DNA of 64,000 bases from Bacteroidota bacterium (GCA_020444515.1 JAHLKX010000010.1:62001-126000); one strand, 5' to 3'. Numbered from the stretch's first letter, positions 1 through 8,698 are shown. Numbers and translations: made by a program. Notes: generated from the sequence alone by a model not told the origin.

Positions 1-87
1 TTTATTGAAAAATTGAAAGTTTCAAAAGAAGTTAAAACTGAAATCCTGAAAATCACGCCGTTCAATTATACCGGAAAAACGGTTTAA
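1..87 (+). CDS. purB: C-terminal end of probable adenylosuccinate lyase (partial)
   Basis: An open frame enters from the left edge and stops at a TAA, leaving 28 residues that include EILKITPFNYTGKTV. The ITPxNYTG ending is typical of adenylosuccinate lyase C-termini, the enzyme that cleaves SAICAR and adenylosuccinate in purine synthesis. Only the tail is present, so no catalytic residues can be checked. The ABC exporter starts 10 bp downstream on the same strand, which suggests co-transcription. The name rests on this short motif and would be settled by the sequence to the left. Confidence 0.5.
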   Translation, partial: FIEKLKVSKEVKTEILKITPFNYTGKTV

Positions 88-97
88 CGCATAGTAT

Positions 98-1924
98 ATG
101 TTCCGGAAATACCTTCGTGTTCTTGCTTACATGAAACCATATTGGGGTTCAGCGGCACTCAATGTGTTGTTTAATCTACTGGTTATTGCGTTCAGCCTGG
201 TATCTTTCGTTATGCTGGTCCCTTTTCTGAACCTCTTATTTGGTATTGAAAAGCTGGTTGTAGAGAAGCCGGAACTTACCTTAAGCGCTGAAAGCGTGCT
301 CGACTACATTAACTATTATATCAGTCAGATCATCATTACCTCAGGCAAAACACAGGCCCTTGTTTTTATCTGCTTATTTCTATTGAGCACCTTCTTTTTT
401 AGGAATCTTTTCCGGTTTCTGGCCATGTATTTCCTGGCTACGGTCAGAATCGGCTCTGTAAAAGACATCCGCAATGATTTATACCAAAAACTCTTAATCC
501 TCCCCCTCTCCTTTTATTCAGCCCGAAAAAAGGGTGATATCATTTCCCGGATCACTTCTGATGTTCAGGAAGTTGAAATTTCGATCATGACTTATATAGA
601 GATGATTTTTCGCGATCCGATAACCATTCTGGCTTATTTTATCACTTTATTTGTGATCAGTCCACAACTAACTTTTTTTGTTATCATCATTTTGCCGGTA
701 ACGGGATTTATTATTGGCCGCATCGGCAGGTCACTCAGGAAAGAATCAAAGATCGGGCAGGCTCAATATGCTGGATTGTTAACCATTGTTGAAGAGACCA
801 TCTCCGGTTTGCGGATTATTAAAGCTTTTACGGCCATCGATTTTAGCCGGGAACGCTTTATTTCGATGAATAATAAATACACCAGGGTTTTAACATGGAT
901 TTACCGTACAAGAGACTTATCCTCACCACTGAGTGAATTCCTGTCGTCAGTAGTGATCATTATTGTGCTATGGTTTGGAGGGCAATTGGTACTGGATGAA
1001 GATCCGTCCATAACAGCAGCCATGTTCATCACCTACATTGTCATTTTCTCCCAAATTATCCCTCCGGCCAAGACTTTTGCTACAGGTTTTTATAGCATAC
1101 AGAAAGGGCTGGCTTCGGCCGAGCGGATTTTTGAAATTATGGATGCTGAAGAAGTTATCATCGAAAAAGAGAATGCCATTGTAAAACAAGGATTTGATAA
1201 ATCAATTGAATACAAAAATGTGTCGTTCAGATATGAAACCGAAGAGGTACTGAAAAACATCCATGTCAATATTGAAAAAGGCAAGATCATTGCGCTTGTT
1301 GGACCTTCAGGCGGAGGGAAATCAACTTTTGTCGATTTGTTACCCCGTTTTTATGATACGACCGGTGGAAGCATCCTGATTGATGGGGTGAGCTTAACAG
1401 AATACAATATCAACAGTATTCGCAACCTCATGGGGATTGTTACACAGGAAGCGATCCTGTTTAACGATTCGGTTTTTAATAACATCGCTTTCGGAAAAGA
1501 AGATATAACCGAAAAAGATGTGATCAAAGCTGCGAAAATAGCCAATGCCCATGAGTTCATCGAACAGATGGACGAGGGTTATGAGACCAATATAGGTGAT
1601 CGGGGAACGAAGCTTTCAGGAGGCCAGCGTCAGCGGATCAGCATTGCCCGCGCCATTTTGAAAAATCCACCCATCCTGATCCTGGATGAAGCTACTTCTG
1701 CATTGGATACTGAATCGGAGCGATTGGTTCAGGACGCATTGGCACGGGTCATGAGCAATCGAACAACCATTGCCATTGCTCACCGACTCTCCACCATTAT
1801 CCATGCTGATGAAATTATTGTCCTGCAGAAAGGCGAAATTGTTGAACGAGGAACACATCAGAATCTTTTGGCAAAAAATGGCGTGTATAAAAAACTTTAT
1901 GATCTTCAATCTTTTGAGTCCTGA
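98..1924 (+). CDS. MsbA-type ABC exporter (fused permease and ATPase)
   Basis: A 608-residue half-transporter. Residues about 15-320 form the six-helix exporter domain, and about 350-608 the nucleotide-binding domain. The ATPase motifs are complete: Walker A GPSGGGKST (about 402), signature LSGGQRQRISIARA (about 506), Walker B ILILDEATSALD (about 527) and the H-loop in IAHRLST. This layout is that of homodimeric lipid or multidrug exporters such as MsbA, acting in the inner membrane. The substrate cannot be read from sequence. The start at 98 gives a normal N-terminus, just after the purB-like stop. Confidence 0.9.
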   Translation: MFRKYLRVLAYMKPYWGSAALNVLFNLLVIAFSLVSFVMLVPFLNLLFGIEKLVVEKPELTLSAESVLDYINYYISQIIITSGKTQALVFICLFLLSTFFFRNLFRFLAMYFLATVRIGSVKDIRNDLYQKLLILPLSFYSARKKGDIISRITSDVQEVEISIMTYIEMIFRDPITILAYFITLFVISPQLTFFVIIILPVTGFIIGRIGRSLRKESKIGQAQYAGLLTIVEETISGLRIIKAFTAIDFSRERFISMNNKYTRVLTWIYRTRDLSSPLSEFLSSVVIIIVLWFGGQLVLDEDPSITAAMFITYIVIFSQIIPPAKTFATGFYSIQKGLASAERIFEIMDAEEVIIEKENAIVKQGFDKSIEYKNVSFRYETEEVLKNIHVNIEKGKIIALVGPSGGGKSTFVDLLPRFYDTTGGSILIDGVSLTEYNINSIRNLMGIVTQEAILFNDSVFNNIAFGKEDITEKDVIKAAKIANAHEFIEQMDEGYETNIGDRGTKLSGGQRQRISIARAILKNPPILILDEATSALDTESERLVQDALARVMSNRTTIAIAHRLSTIIHADEIIVLQKGEIVERGTHQNLLAKNGVYKKLYDLQSFES

Positions 1925-2040
1925 TTTCAATGCAGCATAATATGCTCAGACAACTTGCTTTTTAGGGCATTGTTGATAGCATGGTTTAAAAGTTGCGTAA
2001 TTTTCCACTGCATCCTTACGTTTATACCTATAAAATAATC

Positions 2041-2048
2041 TATTTTTG
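2041..2048 (+). promoter_or_regulatory. Bacteroidota -7 box (TATTTTTG) of the DUF5606 gene
   Basis: TATTTTTG fits the TAnnTTTG -7 consensus. It would start transcription near 2053, about 12 nt before the ATG at 2065. This argues for 2065 rather than the 1993 start in the ORF track, because 1993 lies upstream of the promoter. No clear -33 box was seen. Confidence 0.6.
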
Positions 2049-2064
2049 CCTCAAAATTCAATGT

Positions 2065-2541
2065 ATGGATTTAAGTAAAATTTTAGCAATTTCAGGAAAG
2101 CCCGGACTTTATAAAATGCTGGCACAAACCAAAAACGGATTGGTTGTAGAATCAATTCCCGATGGAAAGAAATTTACTGCTTTTACCCATGAACGGATCA
2201 GTACCCTCGAAGAAATCAGCATTTATACTGAAGATGAAGACAAGCCCTTGAAGGATGTGCTCAAAGCCATGTTTGAAAAGCTTGATGGAAAGGCGGCCCC
2301 TTCCCGCAAATCAGATAATGAGGAATTAAAAACTTTCTTCGAAGAAGTAATACCCAACTACGACAAGGAAAACGTTTACGTTTCGGATATCAGAAAGGTT
2401 GTCAACTGGTATAATATACTTCAGGAAAACGACATGTTGAGTTTTGAAGAGGAGGAAGCAAAGGATAAGGAGGAAAAAAAATCTGAGGAAGTTAAGGATG
2501 AGGAGGATAAAAAACAGGAGGATTCAGAAAAAACCAAATAG
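2065..2541 (+). CDS. DUF5606 domain protein
   Basis: 158 residues beginning MDLSKILAISGKPGLYKMLAQTKNGLVVESI, which matches the small DUF5606 family of Bacteroidota, whose function is unknown. The conserved domain covers about residues 1-125. The rest is a Lys/Glu-rich low-complexity tail, probably disordered. The ATG at 2065 is preferred because the promoter box sits at 2041-2048. The stop codon overlaps the first stem of a short hairpin, so the gene appears to form its own transcription unit before pyrK. Confidence 0.8.
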   Translation: MDLSKILAISGKPGLYKMLAQTKNGLVVESIPDGKKFTAFTHERISTLEEISIYTEDEDKPLKDVLKAMFEKLDGKAAPSRKSDNEELKTFFEEVIPNYDKENVYVSDIRKVVNWYNILQENDMLSFEEEEAKDKEEKKSEEVKDEEDKKQEDSEKTK

Positions 2542-2563
2542 CCCCTTGAATGGGGCATTTTTT
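2541..2563 (+). terminator. Short rho-independent terminator after DUF5606 gene
   Basis: GCCCC, a 6-nt loop and GGGGC are followed by ATTTTTTT. The stem begins in the stop codon, and the T-run ends just before the pyrK ATG at 2565, so pyrK must either be read through or have a promoter inside the preceding gene. Confidence 0.65.
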
Positions 2564-2564
2564 T

Positions 2565-3353
2565 ATGTCGAGGACAAATAAAATAATTGAAGATCACAAG
2601 GTAATTGAAGTTTTAAATCCTTCACCCGGAAACTATTTCCTTACCCTTCAATCACCGGTTGAAATCCCTGCCATTCTGCCGGGTAACTTTGCTGAGATCA
2701 AGGTTCCTGATGCTCCCGATGTTTTTTTGCGGCGACCATTTTCGATTCTTGATGTGGATTATAAAAATCGATTGATCCGTTTCTATGTCAAAGTAATTGG
2801 AAAGGGAACGAAAAAACTGGGAGAGCTTAATGTTGGTGACCAGGTCAGCATGATATATCCGCTGGGAAATTCTTACACCCTGCCTCAACCGGGTCACAAA
2901 GCCCTCATCGTAGGTGGAGGTTCTGGTATAGCTCCTTTTATTTTGCTGGGTAAAGCATTGATCAAAAACAGCAATGAGGTGACCTTCCTGATTGGTGGAA
3001 GAAGTAAACAGGATGTTCTTTTAATCAATGAACTTTCATCTTATGGTGCGGTACTTATCACTACAGAGGATGGTTCCCTGGGAGAAAGAGGCTTGGTCAC
3101 CGAGCACTCGGTATTTAGACCCGATAAATTCAAATTTGATAAAATTTACACCTGTGGACCCGATCCCATGATGAAAGCTGTGGGTGATCTGGCAACAGCT
3201 GCCGGAATTGATTGTGAAGCTTCACTGGAGAATATGATGGCTTGTGGTTTTGGGATATGCCTTTGCTGTATAACACCCACCCAGGAAGGAAACAAAAGGG
3301 TTTGCTGGGATGGGCCGGTATTCAATGTTAACTACCTGAAATGGCACAGTTAG
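2565..3353 (+). CDS. pyrK: Dihydroorotate dehydrogenase electron-transfer subunit PyrK
   Basis: 262 residues from ATG 2565; the track start at 2550 would put the start inside the terminator stem. The protein passes electrons from dihydroorotate dehydrogenase to NAD+ through FAD and a [2Fe-2S] cluster. Visible motifs are the FAD-binding FLRRPFSI (about 57), the NAD-binding GGGSGIAPF (about 116) and the C-terminal cysteine cluster CGFGICLCC followed by RVCW (about 225-250), which ligates the iron-sulfur cluster. The 3' end overlaps pyrD by 13 nt, so the two subunits are translationally coupled, as expected for the class 1B heterotetramer. Confidence 0.93.
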   Translation: MSRTNKIIEDHKVIEVLNPSPGNYFLTLQSPVEIPAILPGNFAEIKVPDAPDVFLRRPFSILDVDYKNRLIRFYVKVIGKGTKKLGELNVGDQVSMIYPLGNSYTLPQPGHKALIVGGGSGIAPFILLGKALIKNSNEVTFLIGGRSKQDVLLINELSSYGAVLITTEDGSLGERGLVTEHSVFRPDKFKFDKIYTCGPDPMMKAVGDLATAAGIDCEASLENMMACGFGICLCCITPTQEGNKRVCWDGPVFNVNYLKWHS

Positions 3354-4255
3354 GAATAAAAATACACGATCTGGAATTTAAAAATCCGGTCACGGTAGCC
3401 TCCGGCACCTTCGGGTTTGGAGAAGAGATGGCCCAATTCGTTGACTTGAATAAACTGGGTGGTATTTTTGTAAAAGGACTTACTCTTAAAAACCGCGAAG
3501 GAAATGATTATCCGCGCATGGCGGAGACAGCTTCAGGGATGCTCAATGCCGTAGGTCTGCAAAATAAAGGCATCGATTATTTTACCCACCATATTTACCC
3601 CAACATCAAAGATTATAATACCCATATCATCGCCAATGTAAATGGCGGCACGGTTGAAGAATACGTGGAGCTTACCGAAAAGCTGAACGAACTGGACAGG
3701 GTGACAGCCATTGAACTGAATATTTCCTGTCCCAATGTTAAAGCAGGTGGGATGTTGTTTGGCACCAGTTGTCCATCTGCCATTGCCGTAACCGATGCTG
3801 TCAGAAAGGTTTACGACAAAACGCTGATCGTTAAACTTTCGCCCAATGTAACGGATATTGCTGAAATGGCAAGAGCCGTGGAAGGAGCTGGTGCGGATTC
3901 CATCTCATTGATCAATACATTGGTTGGGATGGCCATAGATGCGGAAAAAAGAAAGCCCATACTTTCAACCGTTACCGGAGGACTTTCAGGACCTGCCATT
4001 AAACCCGTGGCACTGAGAATGGTCTGGCAGTGTTATAAATCGGTTAAAATCCCCATTTTTGGAATCGGGGGTATCATGAATGCAACAGATGCCATTGAGT
4101 TCATCCTTGCCGGATCATCAGCCATTCAGGTGGGGACTGCTAATTTTATTGATCCAACAATTTCTGAAAAGATCATCCTGGGTATTGATGAATATCTCAA
4201 TCGTCACAAAATCGCATCGGTTAGCGAACTCATTGGAGCACTGGAAGTGCATTAA
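3341..4255 (+). CDS. pyrD: Dihydroorotate dehydrogenase catalytic subunit, class 1B
   Basis: 304 residues, the usual length. It oxidises dihydroorotate to orotate with FMN in pyrimidine synthesis and works with PyrK. The loop [11 protein letters not shown] (about 126-136) carries the catalytic Cys that marks class 1 enzymes. [11 protein letters not shown] and the following VGTANF segment form the FMN phosphate site of the TIM barrel. The 13-nt overlap with pyrK fixes the start at 3341. The pairing rules out the quinone-linked class 2 form. Confidence 0.94.
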   Translation: MAQLGIKIHDLEFKNPVTVASGTFGFGEEMAQFVDLNKLGGIFVKGLTLKNREGNDYPRMAETASGMLNAVGLQNKGIDYFTHHIYPNIKDYNTHIIANVNGGTVEEYVELTEKLNELDRVTAIELNISCPNVKAGGMLFGTSCPSAIAVTDAVRKVYDKTLIVKLSPNVTDIAEMARAVEGAGADSISLINTLVGMAIDAEKRKPILSTVTGGLSGPAIKPVALRMVWQCYKSVKIPIFGIGGIMNATDAIEFILAGSSAIQVGTANFIDPTISEKIILGIDEYLNRHKIASVSELIGALEVH

Positions 4256-4327
4256 AATCGGGATTATTCTCAACTTTAAAATAAATCATTCCCTTTGGCG
4301 GTTATTCTCAGGATATCATAGTTTGTT

Positions 4328-4335
4328 TACATTTG
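4328..4335 (+). promoter_or_regulatory. -7 box TACATTTG upstream of the TsaC-like gene
   Basis: A perfect TAnnTTTG box 18 nt before the ATG at 4354. No well-placed -33 TTTG was found. It separates this gene from pyrD as a new transcription unit. Confidence 0.6.
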
Positions 4336-4353
4336 CACGCTGAATAAAAATTT

Positions 4354-4962
4354 ATGTTAATTCGCATACATCCTGATAACCCATCTGAACGGCAGATTAA
4401 AACCGTGGTGGAATGTCTCAATGACGGTGGTGTTATTATTTTTCCCACCGACACCATTTATGCTATGGGATGTGATATATTCAAATCCCGTGCTATCGAC
4501 CGAATATCAAGGATCAAAGGAATAAAAGCAGAAAAAGCCAACTTTTCTTTTCTCTGCCATGATTTGAGTCACCTGTCTGATTATTCCAAACCCATCCACA
4601 ATGATGTATTCAAACTCATGAAACGAACACTTCCCGGCCCTTTCACCTATATTCTGGAGGCCAGTAATACTGTTCCCAAAATACTGCATCGAAAAAAAAA
4701 GACCGTGGGGATACGTGTTCCGGACAACAACATCATCACTGAAATCATCCGACAGCTGGGCAATCCTGTTATGTCAACCTCCATCCGGGATGAAGATGAG
4801 ATCATTGAGTATTCAACCGACCCGGAACTGATTCATGAAAAATTCGAAAACCTGGTAGATATTGTCATTGATGGCGGGTACGGCGACAATGAGCCTTCTA
4901 CGATCATTGATTGCACCGGTGATGAAATATTCGTTGTCCGTGAAGGAAAAGGGAAATTATAA
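4354..4962 (+). CDS. L-threonylcarbamoyladenylate synthase (YrdC/TsaC family)
   Basis: 202 residues made of a single YrdC domain, without the extra Sua5 domain. The enzyme makes threonylcarbamoyl-AMP from threonine, bicarbonate and ATP, the first step of the universal t6A37 tRNA modification. The motifs FPTDTIYAMGCD (about 30-41) and KRTLPGPFTYIL (about 90-101) are the nucleotide and threonine-binding signatures. IPVDxx-type elements are replaced by the divergent VGIRVPDNN and STSIRDEDE segments seen in this subfamily. The cupin gene begins 1 nt after the stop, so the two are probably one operon. Confidence 0.88.
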   Translation: MLIRIHPDNPSERQIKTVVECLNDGGVIIFPTDTIYAMGCDIFKSRAIDRISRIKGIKAEKANFSFLCHDLSHLSDYSKPIHNDVFKLMKRTLPGPFTYILEASNTVPKILHRKKKTVGIRVPDNNIITEIIRQLGNPVMSTSIRDEDEIIEYSTDPELIHEKFENLVDIVIDGGYGDNEPSTIIDCTGDEIFVVREGKGKL

Positions 4963-4963
4963 C

Positions 4964-5296
4964 ATGAAACACAACTGCGGAAATATCTTCGATTTACCTA
5001 AAGAAGAAAATGGAATAGAAATCTTCACAACCCTTTTTGAATCCGCATCCATCAAGATTGAACGTATTTTTGGCCAGCATCCATACACCCAGCCAGGAGA
5101 ATGGTATGATCAGGAAGAGGATGAATGGGTAGTTCTATTAGAAGGAACAGCCAAAGTGGAGATCCAAAATGAACAAATTATTGAATTGAAAGCGGGTGAC
5201 TATCTTTTTCTGCCAGCCCATAAAATACACCGGGTCAATGAAACAAGCGATGTTAAAAAATGCATTTGGCTGGCCATTCACGGAAATTTAAAATAA
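4964..5296 (+). CDS. Small cupin-domain protein
   Basis: 110 residues from ATG 4964. The longer track ORF from 4862 would overlap the TsaC-like gene by 101 nt in another frame. The sequence folds as one cupin barrel, with EGTAKVEIQN and LKAGDYLFLPAHKIHRVNET matching the two conserved cupin motifs. His residues of the second motif are present (HKIHRV), so a bound metal is possible. Substrate and reaction are unknown. It follows the TsaC-like gene with 1-nt spacing. Confidence 0.8.
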   Translation: MKHNCGNIFDLPKEENGIEIFTTLFESASIKIERIFGQHPYTQPGEWYDQEEDEWVVLLEGTAKVEIQNEQIIELKAGDYLFLPAHKIHRVNETSDVKKCIWLAIHGNLK

Positions 5297-5309
5297 ATCA
5301 CATATTGGG

Positions 5310-5340
5310 TTTGGATTTCAAAAAAAAAGGCCTAATTTTG
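5310..5340 (+). promoter_or_regulatory. Promoter of tRNA-Lys (TTTG -33, TAATTTTG -7)
   Basis: TTTG at 5310-5313 and TAATTTTG at 5333-5340 are separated by 19 nt, the textbook Bacteroidota housekeeping promoter geometry. Transcription would start near 5346, 14 nt before the tRNA. Confidence 0.75.
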
Positions 5341-5359
5341 CACCCTCAAATTCAAAAAT

Positions 5360-5432
5360 GATTCCGTAGCTCAGCTGGTAGAGCATATGCCTTTTAAGCA
5401 TAGGGTCCTGGGTTCGAGCCCCAGCGGGATCA
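5360..5432 (+). tRNA. tRNA-Lys (anticodon TTT)
   Basis: A 73-nt cloverleaf. The acceptor stem GATTCCG pairs with CGGGATC (one G-T pair), and the discriminator base is A. The D arm is GCTCAGCTGGTAGAGC. The anticodon stem TATGC/GCATA encloses CTTTTAA (anticodon TTT), and the T arm contains GGTTCGAGCC. CCA is not encoded. Its 3' end is the integration site of the mobile element: the last bases plus flank (5419-5438) recur at 39858-39877. Confidence 0.97.
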
Positions 5433-5438
5433 CAAAAA
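5419..5438 (+). repeat. attL core: 20-bp direct repeat in the tRNA-Lys 3' end
   Basis: CCCCAGCGGGATCACAAAAA occurs here and identically at 39858-39877, in the same orientation. The left copy keeps the tRNA intact, as is usual when a tyrosine integrase inserts into a tRNA 3' end. The integrase gene lies about 260 bp to the right. Confidence 0.88.
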
Positions 5439-5701
5439 GACCCACAAAAAATATCAAATCTGCTTAAATCATTGATTCTGAGCGGATTTTTTATTTGGAA
5501 CAATTCAAAATAAACCAAAATCTTCAAATAAAAGGTGACCAATTCGAGACCCATTTTATTTTTTCAAAAATAGGTCCCGATCTTCTGAAAGTGTTGATAA
5601 CATTGGAAAATTAGTAGGCTATTTAGGTCAAACCTATCCCAATTTTTTGTAAATTTATTACTAATCAGGTGACCCATTTGGGAACCAAAAAATTCAACAC
5701 A
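5433..5701. other. Left end of the element: non-coding integration region
   Basis: This stretch has no convincing gene. It contains a hairpin terminator (5456-5492) and a candidate arm-type integrase site, AGGTGACCAATTCGAGACCC (about 5532-5551). A diverged copy, AGGTGACCCATTTGGGAACC (about 5668-5687), and a small palindrome TAGGT-CAA-ACCTA (5624-5636) are also present. CTATCCCAATTT at 5634-5645 recurs inverted near the right end (39700-39711). Confidence 0.5.
5456..5492 (+). terminator. Terminator downstream of tRNA-Lys
   Basis: AAATCTGCT pairs with AGCGGATTT (one G-T pair) around a 16-nt loop, followed by a T-run. It lies inside the element and so replaces the chromosomal terminator, which now appears to sit at 39886-39911. 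Confidence 0.65.
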
Positions 5702-6943
5702 ATGAGACATACACTTACAGTTTTGTTCCACCTGAGAAAAGCTAAAGCCGATAAAAGCGGCCAGGCCCCCGTTTATATGCGCATCACCATCGATGGCAAG
5801 CGGGTTGAATTAACTGCTAATCGTAAGGTTCACCCCGATTTGTGGGATGATGACCTTTGCCGGATGAAAGGAACTTCCGAGGAAGCCAGGATATTGAACA
5901 ACCACCTCGACAATCTGAAACAAAAGGTCAACAAGCAATTTAATGTATTGGAAAGCCTGGAAAATGAAGTTACTGCCGAATCAATCAAAAACATGGTTTG
6001 TGGGGTGAGTCAGCGCAAGCATACCCTTATCAGTATATTTCAATATCACAACGATCAGTTTAAACAAAGGATCGGATCAGATTACGCCGAAGGCACATAT
6101 AAAAGGTATGTTGTTACGCTGGGCAAACTCAAGGCTTTTCTTCAATACCAATATCACAAATCCGATTTTTTCCTCGACGACCTCAATCACCAGTTTATCA
6201 CCAATTTCGAGTTGTACCTTAAAACCATACAAAAAATAGGTCATAACACCACGGCCAAATACATCAAAAACCTGAAAAAGGTGATCAATATGGCAGTTGC
6301 AAACGAATGGTTGCAGCGTAATCCTTTTATGAATTTCAAATGTGCATACAAGGAAACCCACCGGGGATATTTAACCAGCGAAGAACTCCGGACTTTGGAA
6401 GAAAAAGAACTACCCATCAAACGCCTGGAAATAGTAAGGGATATATTTATTTTTCAGTGTTATACTGGTTTGGCTTATTCGGATGTTGAAAAGTTATCGC
6501 CGGATGATATTAGCACGGGCATTGATGGAGAAAAATGGATCATCATCTATCGTAAAAAGACCGGAGGCCGCTCCCCCATTCCGTTGCTACCTAAAGCACT
6601 TGAAATCATTGAGAAGTACAAAGATTTTCCGATCAACGAAAATGAAGGCAAGCTGCTGCCGGTAAAATCCAACCAAAAGATCAACGCCTATTTAAAAGAA
6701 ATTGCTACCATTTGCGATATTGATAAGAATCTCAGCACACACCTGGCAAGGCATACGTTTGCAACCACTGTTACACTTGCCAATGGCGTTCCCATTGAAT
6801 CAGTCAGCAAAATGCTGGGGCACACCGATATACGCACTACGCAGATATATTCAAAAGTGATCGATTCAAAGATCAGTGCCGATATGCAAAAACTGAAACA
6901 AAGTATGTCTTCAATTTCTGATACAAATGTTGTCAATCTCTAA
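5702..6943 (+). CDS. Tyrosine recombinase (integrase)
   Basis: 413 residues from ATG 5702; the track start adds 11 residues with no support. It has an N-terminal arm-binding region (MRHTLTVLFHLRKAKADKSGQAPVYMRITIDGKR), a SAM-like core-binding domain (about 105-225) and a C-terminal catalytic domain. Catalytic residues seen are Lys in IIYRKKTG, HxxR in THLARHTF (about 345), His in MLGHTDI (about 373) and the nucleophile Tyr in TTQIYSKV (about 382). The usual first Arg is replaced: TGLAYSDV has Ala where many have TGLR. The same loss is known in CTnDOT-type Bacteroides integrases. Its position beside attL makes it the enzyme for this element. Confidence 0.93.
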   Translation: MRHTLTVLFHLRKAKADKSGQAPVYMRITIDGKRVELTANRKVHPDLWDDDLCRMKGTSEEARILNNHLDNLKQKVNKQFNVLESLENEVTAESIKNMVCGVSQRKHTLISIFQYHNDQFKQRIGSDYAEGTYKRYVVTLGKLKAFLQYQYHKSDFFLDDLNHQFITNFELYLKTIQKIGHNTTAKYIKNLKKVINMAVANEWLQRNPFMNFKCAYKETHRGYLTSEELRTLEEKELPIKRLEIVRDIFIFQCYTGLAYSDVEKLSPDDISTGIDGEKWIIIYRKKTGGRSPIPLLPKALEIIEKYKDFPINENEGKLLPVKSNQKINAYLKEIATICDIDKNLSTHLARHTFATTVTLANGVPIESVSKMLGHTDIRTTQIYSKVIDSKISADMQKLKQSMSSISDTNVVNL

Positions 6944-6968
6944 TATTTTTTATCTAATTACAAGAACT

Positions 6969-7014
6969 AATTTGTTGACAACTTGATCTCATTTAGCCTG
7001 ATTGTCAACAAATT
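6969..7014. repeat. Perfect 13-bp inverted repeat after the integrase
   Basis: AATTTGTTGACAA and TTGTCAACAAATT are separated by 20 nt. No T-run follows, so an operator or recombination-accessory site is more likely than a terminator. A further half-site, TGTTGTCAA, lies at the 3' end of the integrase gene. Confidence 0.55.
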
Positions 7015-7158
7015 GTTGATAATTCATACCAATTAAAAATAAATTTTACCCTTCATTTTTTGTAATTTTATAGTAAATTACTTTTAGCCCCCCTATTGGT
7101 GATTTCATAGAGAGTTTATGAAGAAGTTAAAGCAAGTTGATAATTAAATATCAATGAC

Positions 7159-7431
7159 ATGAACATTGAAGTAATAACAAAACAGGACTTAAACCAGCTC
7201 AAACAAGAACTACTGGAAGAGATCAGGAAATTGAATCCTGGTACGAATGCCATTGATAAAAAATGGCTGAAGACCCGTGAGGTCTGCAAACTATTGAATT
7301 GTTCACCGGGCACGCTTCAAAACTTGAGGTTAAATGGTACATTGGAATATACAAAAGTGGGGGGCACTTTATATTATTCTCTGGAGAGTATAACCAAAGT
7401 ATTGGAGGCTAATAAAAGCAAAGCAGCTTGA
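7159..7431 (+). CDS. Excisionase-like helix-turn-helix protein
   Basis: 90 residues. The N-terminal 30 residues form a charged helix (TKQDLNQLKQELLEEIRKLN). The rest is a MerR/excisionase-type winged helix: WLKTREVCKLLNCSPGTLQNLRLNGTLEYTKVGGTLYYSLESITKVLE. Such proteins are standard partners of Bacteroidota integrases, acting as recombination directionality factors or regulators. The gene lies 215 bp after the integrase on the same strand. Which of the two roles it plays cannot be told from the sequence. Confidence 0.75.
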   Translation: MNIEVITKQDLNQLKQELLEEIRKLNPGTNAIDKKWLKTREVCKLLNCSPGTLQNLRLNGTLEYTKVGGTLYYSLESITKVLEANKSKAA

Positions 7432-7455
7432 TCCCTTTGGGGTGACAGCTGCTTT
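7420..7455 (+). terminator. Hairpin over the stop codon of the HTH gene
   Basis: AAAGCAGCT (7420-7428) pairs perfectly with AGCTGCTTT (7447-7455) around an 18-nt loop and is followed by a pyrimidine-rich CTTC. The left arm is the last codons of the HTH gene. It may be a weak terminator or attenuator before the next gene. Confidence 0.45.
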
Positions 7456-7477
7456 CTTCGCCTGATAAAGAATTAAA

Positions 7478-8260
7478 ATGAGACACAAACCTGATTATAT
7501 TAACCTTCCTATTGAGTTATTGACTTTTTCGGTCAGGGAACGAAAAGTCAATCAACTCCAGCTTTTTATTGGGTTGAAGTCTTTATTTACGAATGGCCAA
7601 TTCATTTTATCGAGAGAAACAAAATCACAAGTTTGTATCTATCTCGGCTACAAGTCAGAAAAAACTTTCAATAATAATTTCCAATGGCTTGTTCAAAACA
7701 GATGGGTATATTTTAGGAAGGGACATTGTATTATCAAGAGCTTCACCAAAATAGCAGTAAAGTATGATTTTACATGTTACAAAGTAGCTTTGTTTATTCC
7801 TGAAATAGATATGCCCAATTTCAAAGCATTCATTTATGGTGCAATAATAACATACTTGATGGTGTGGAAAGGGAACAAGGATAGACGTTCCGGAGCTGAT
7901 TTGGGGAGCTCTTATATGAAGCGTAACCCTGTTTCCTCTTCCCTCCTGTATTACAATTTGCCGGTAAGATATATGGCAAAAGCATTAAATATTAGTAAAT
8001 CAACAGCATCTAATTACAAGAACATTGCCAATGATGCAGGTTATATTGAAGTTAAACATGATTATTCTTTTGTAGTTTTTGGGGGGTCAAATTTTAAGGA
8101 GTATATGAAATGGCTTAGCCCAGAACAAAAATGCAAAATTTGTAATATGGATGGTAAAATTTACATCCAAAATCCTGATCTGATCAAATCAAACATAATT
8201 ATCAAACGCAATAGACCAATGCGTATGATGCTCCGTAAGTCATCAAAAAAAGCAGCATAA
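7478..8260 (+). CDS. Hypothetical DNA-binding-type protein of the mobile element
   Basis: 260 residues with no family recognised. The N-terminal half (LFIGLKSLF... ETKSQVCIYLGYKSEKTFNNNFQWLVQNRWVYFRKG) reads as a winged-helix-like segment. The C-terminal half has a second helix-turn-helix candidate: PVRYMAKALNISKSTASNYKNIANDAGYIEV. Two HTH-like units and the location after integrase and excisionase suggest a replication initiator or regulator of the element. That role is inferred from position. The C-terminus is basic (RNRPMRMMLRKSSKKAA). Confidence 0.6.
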   Translation: MRHKPDYINLPIELLTFSVRERKVNQLQLFIGLKSLFTNGQFILSRETKSQVCIYLGYKSEKTFNNNFQWLVQNRWVYFRKGHCIIKSFTKIAVKYDFTCYKVALFIPEIDMPNFKAFIYGAIITYLMVWKGNKDRRSGADLGSSYMKRNPVSSSLLYYNLPVRYMAKALNISKSTASNYKNIANDAGYIEVKHDYSFVVFGGSNFKEYMKWLSPEQKCKICNMDGKIYIQNPDLIKSNIIIKRNRPMRMMLRKSSKKAA

Positions 8261-8698
8261 GGTTTTGCATTCAATTGACGGGTGTCAGTTTTGATTGCAA
8301 AAAAAATTTTGCGTTCGGGTAAAAATCATAAAAAACAAGCATTTTTCTCTATTTCCTTTCTTTTTCCTACTCTTTTTCTTCATCTATTTGGAGTATATTT
8401 AAGATGCATTATAAAAGCTAAATATTATTATCCCCTTATAAACCCCAAATTATCCGTCCAAGTTTTTTCCAATATTCAAAGCAACAAGTCAAATACAGCA
8501 ATGGGTAACCATAGAGTCATAAGCCTTAGAGCCCAAGCCCAGAGCGGTCAAAATGTCCGGCTTCGCCTGTATACCCTGTCAATAGAAGGACTTGGCATAC
8601 TATCATAATATTTTAATAAAATCTATTACTATCAGGTGTTATATTCTTTATACTTTTAATCCTTTATTTAATTTGAATTTAGTCATCGATCGCATTAT
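8261..8698. other. 438-bp intergenic region before hsdM
   Basis: The track ORF 8282-8608 has no recognisable domain, starts with low-complexity hydrophobic and basic residues and lacks a ribosome site, so it is not called. The stretch around 8535-8570 (AAGCCCAGAGCGG...TGTCC) resembles a phrase at 25206-25230 in the other gene-poor part of the element. The last 60 bp are AT-rich and presumably hold the hsdM promoter, but no clean TAnnTTTG box is placed correctly. Confidence 0.4.

Noticed and set aside
8282-8608. 108-residue ORF between the HTH gene and hsdM
   Set aside because: Low-complexity start, no domain, no promoter or ribosome site, and composition unlike neighbouring genes; better seen as intergenic sequence.
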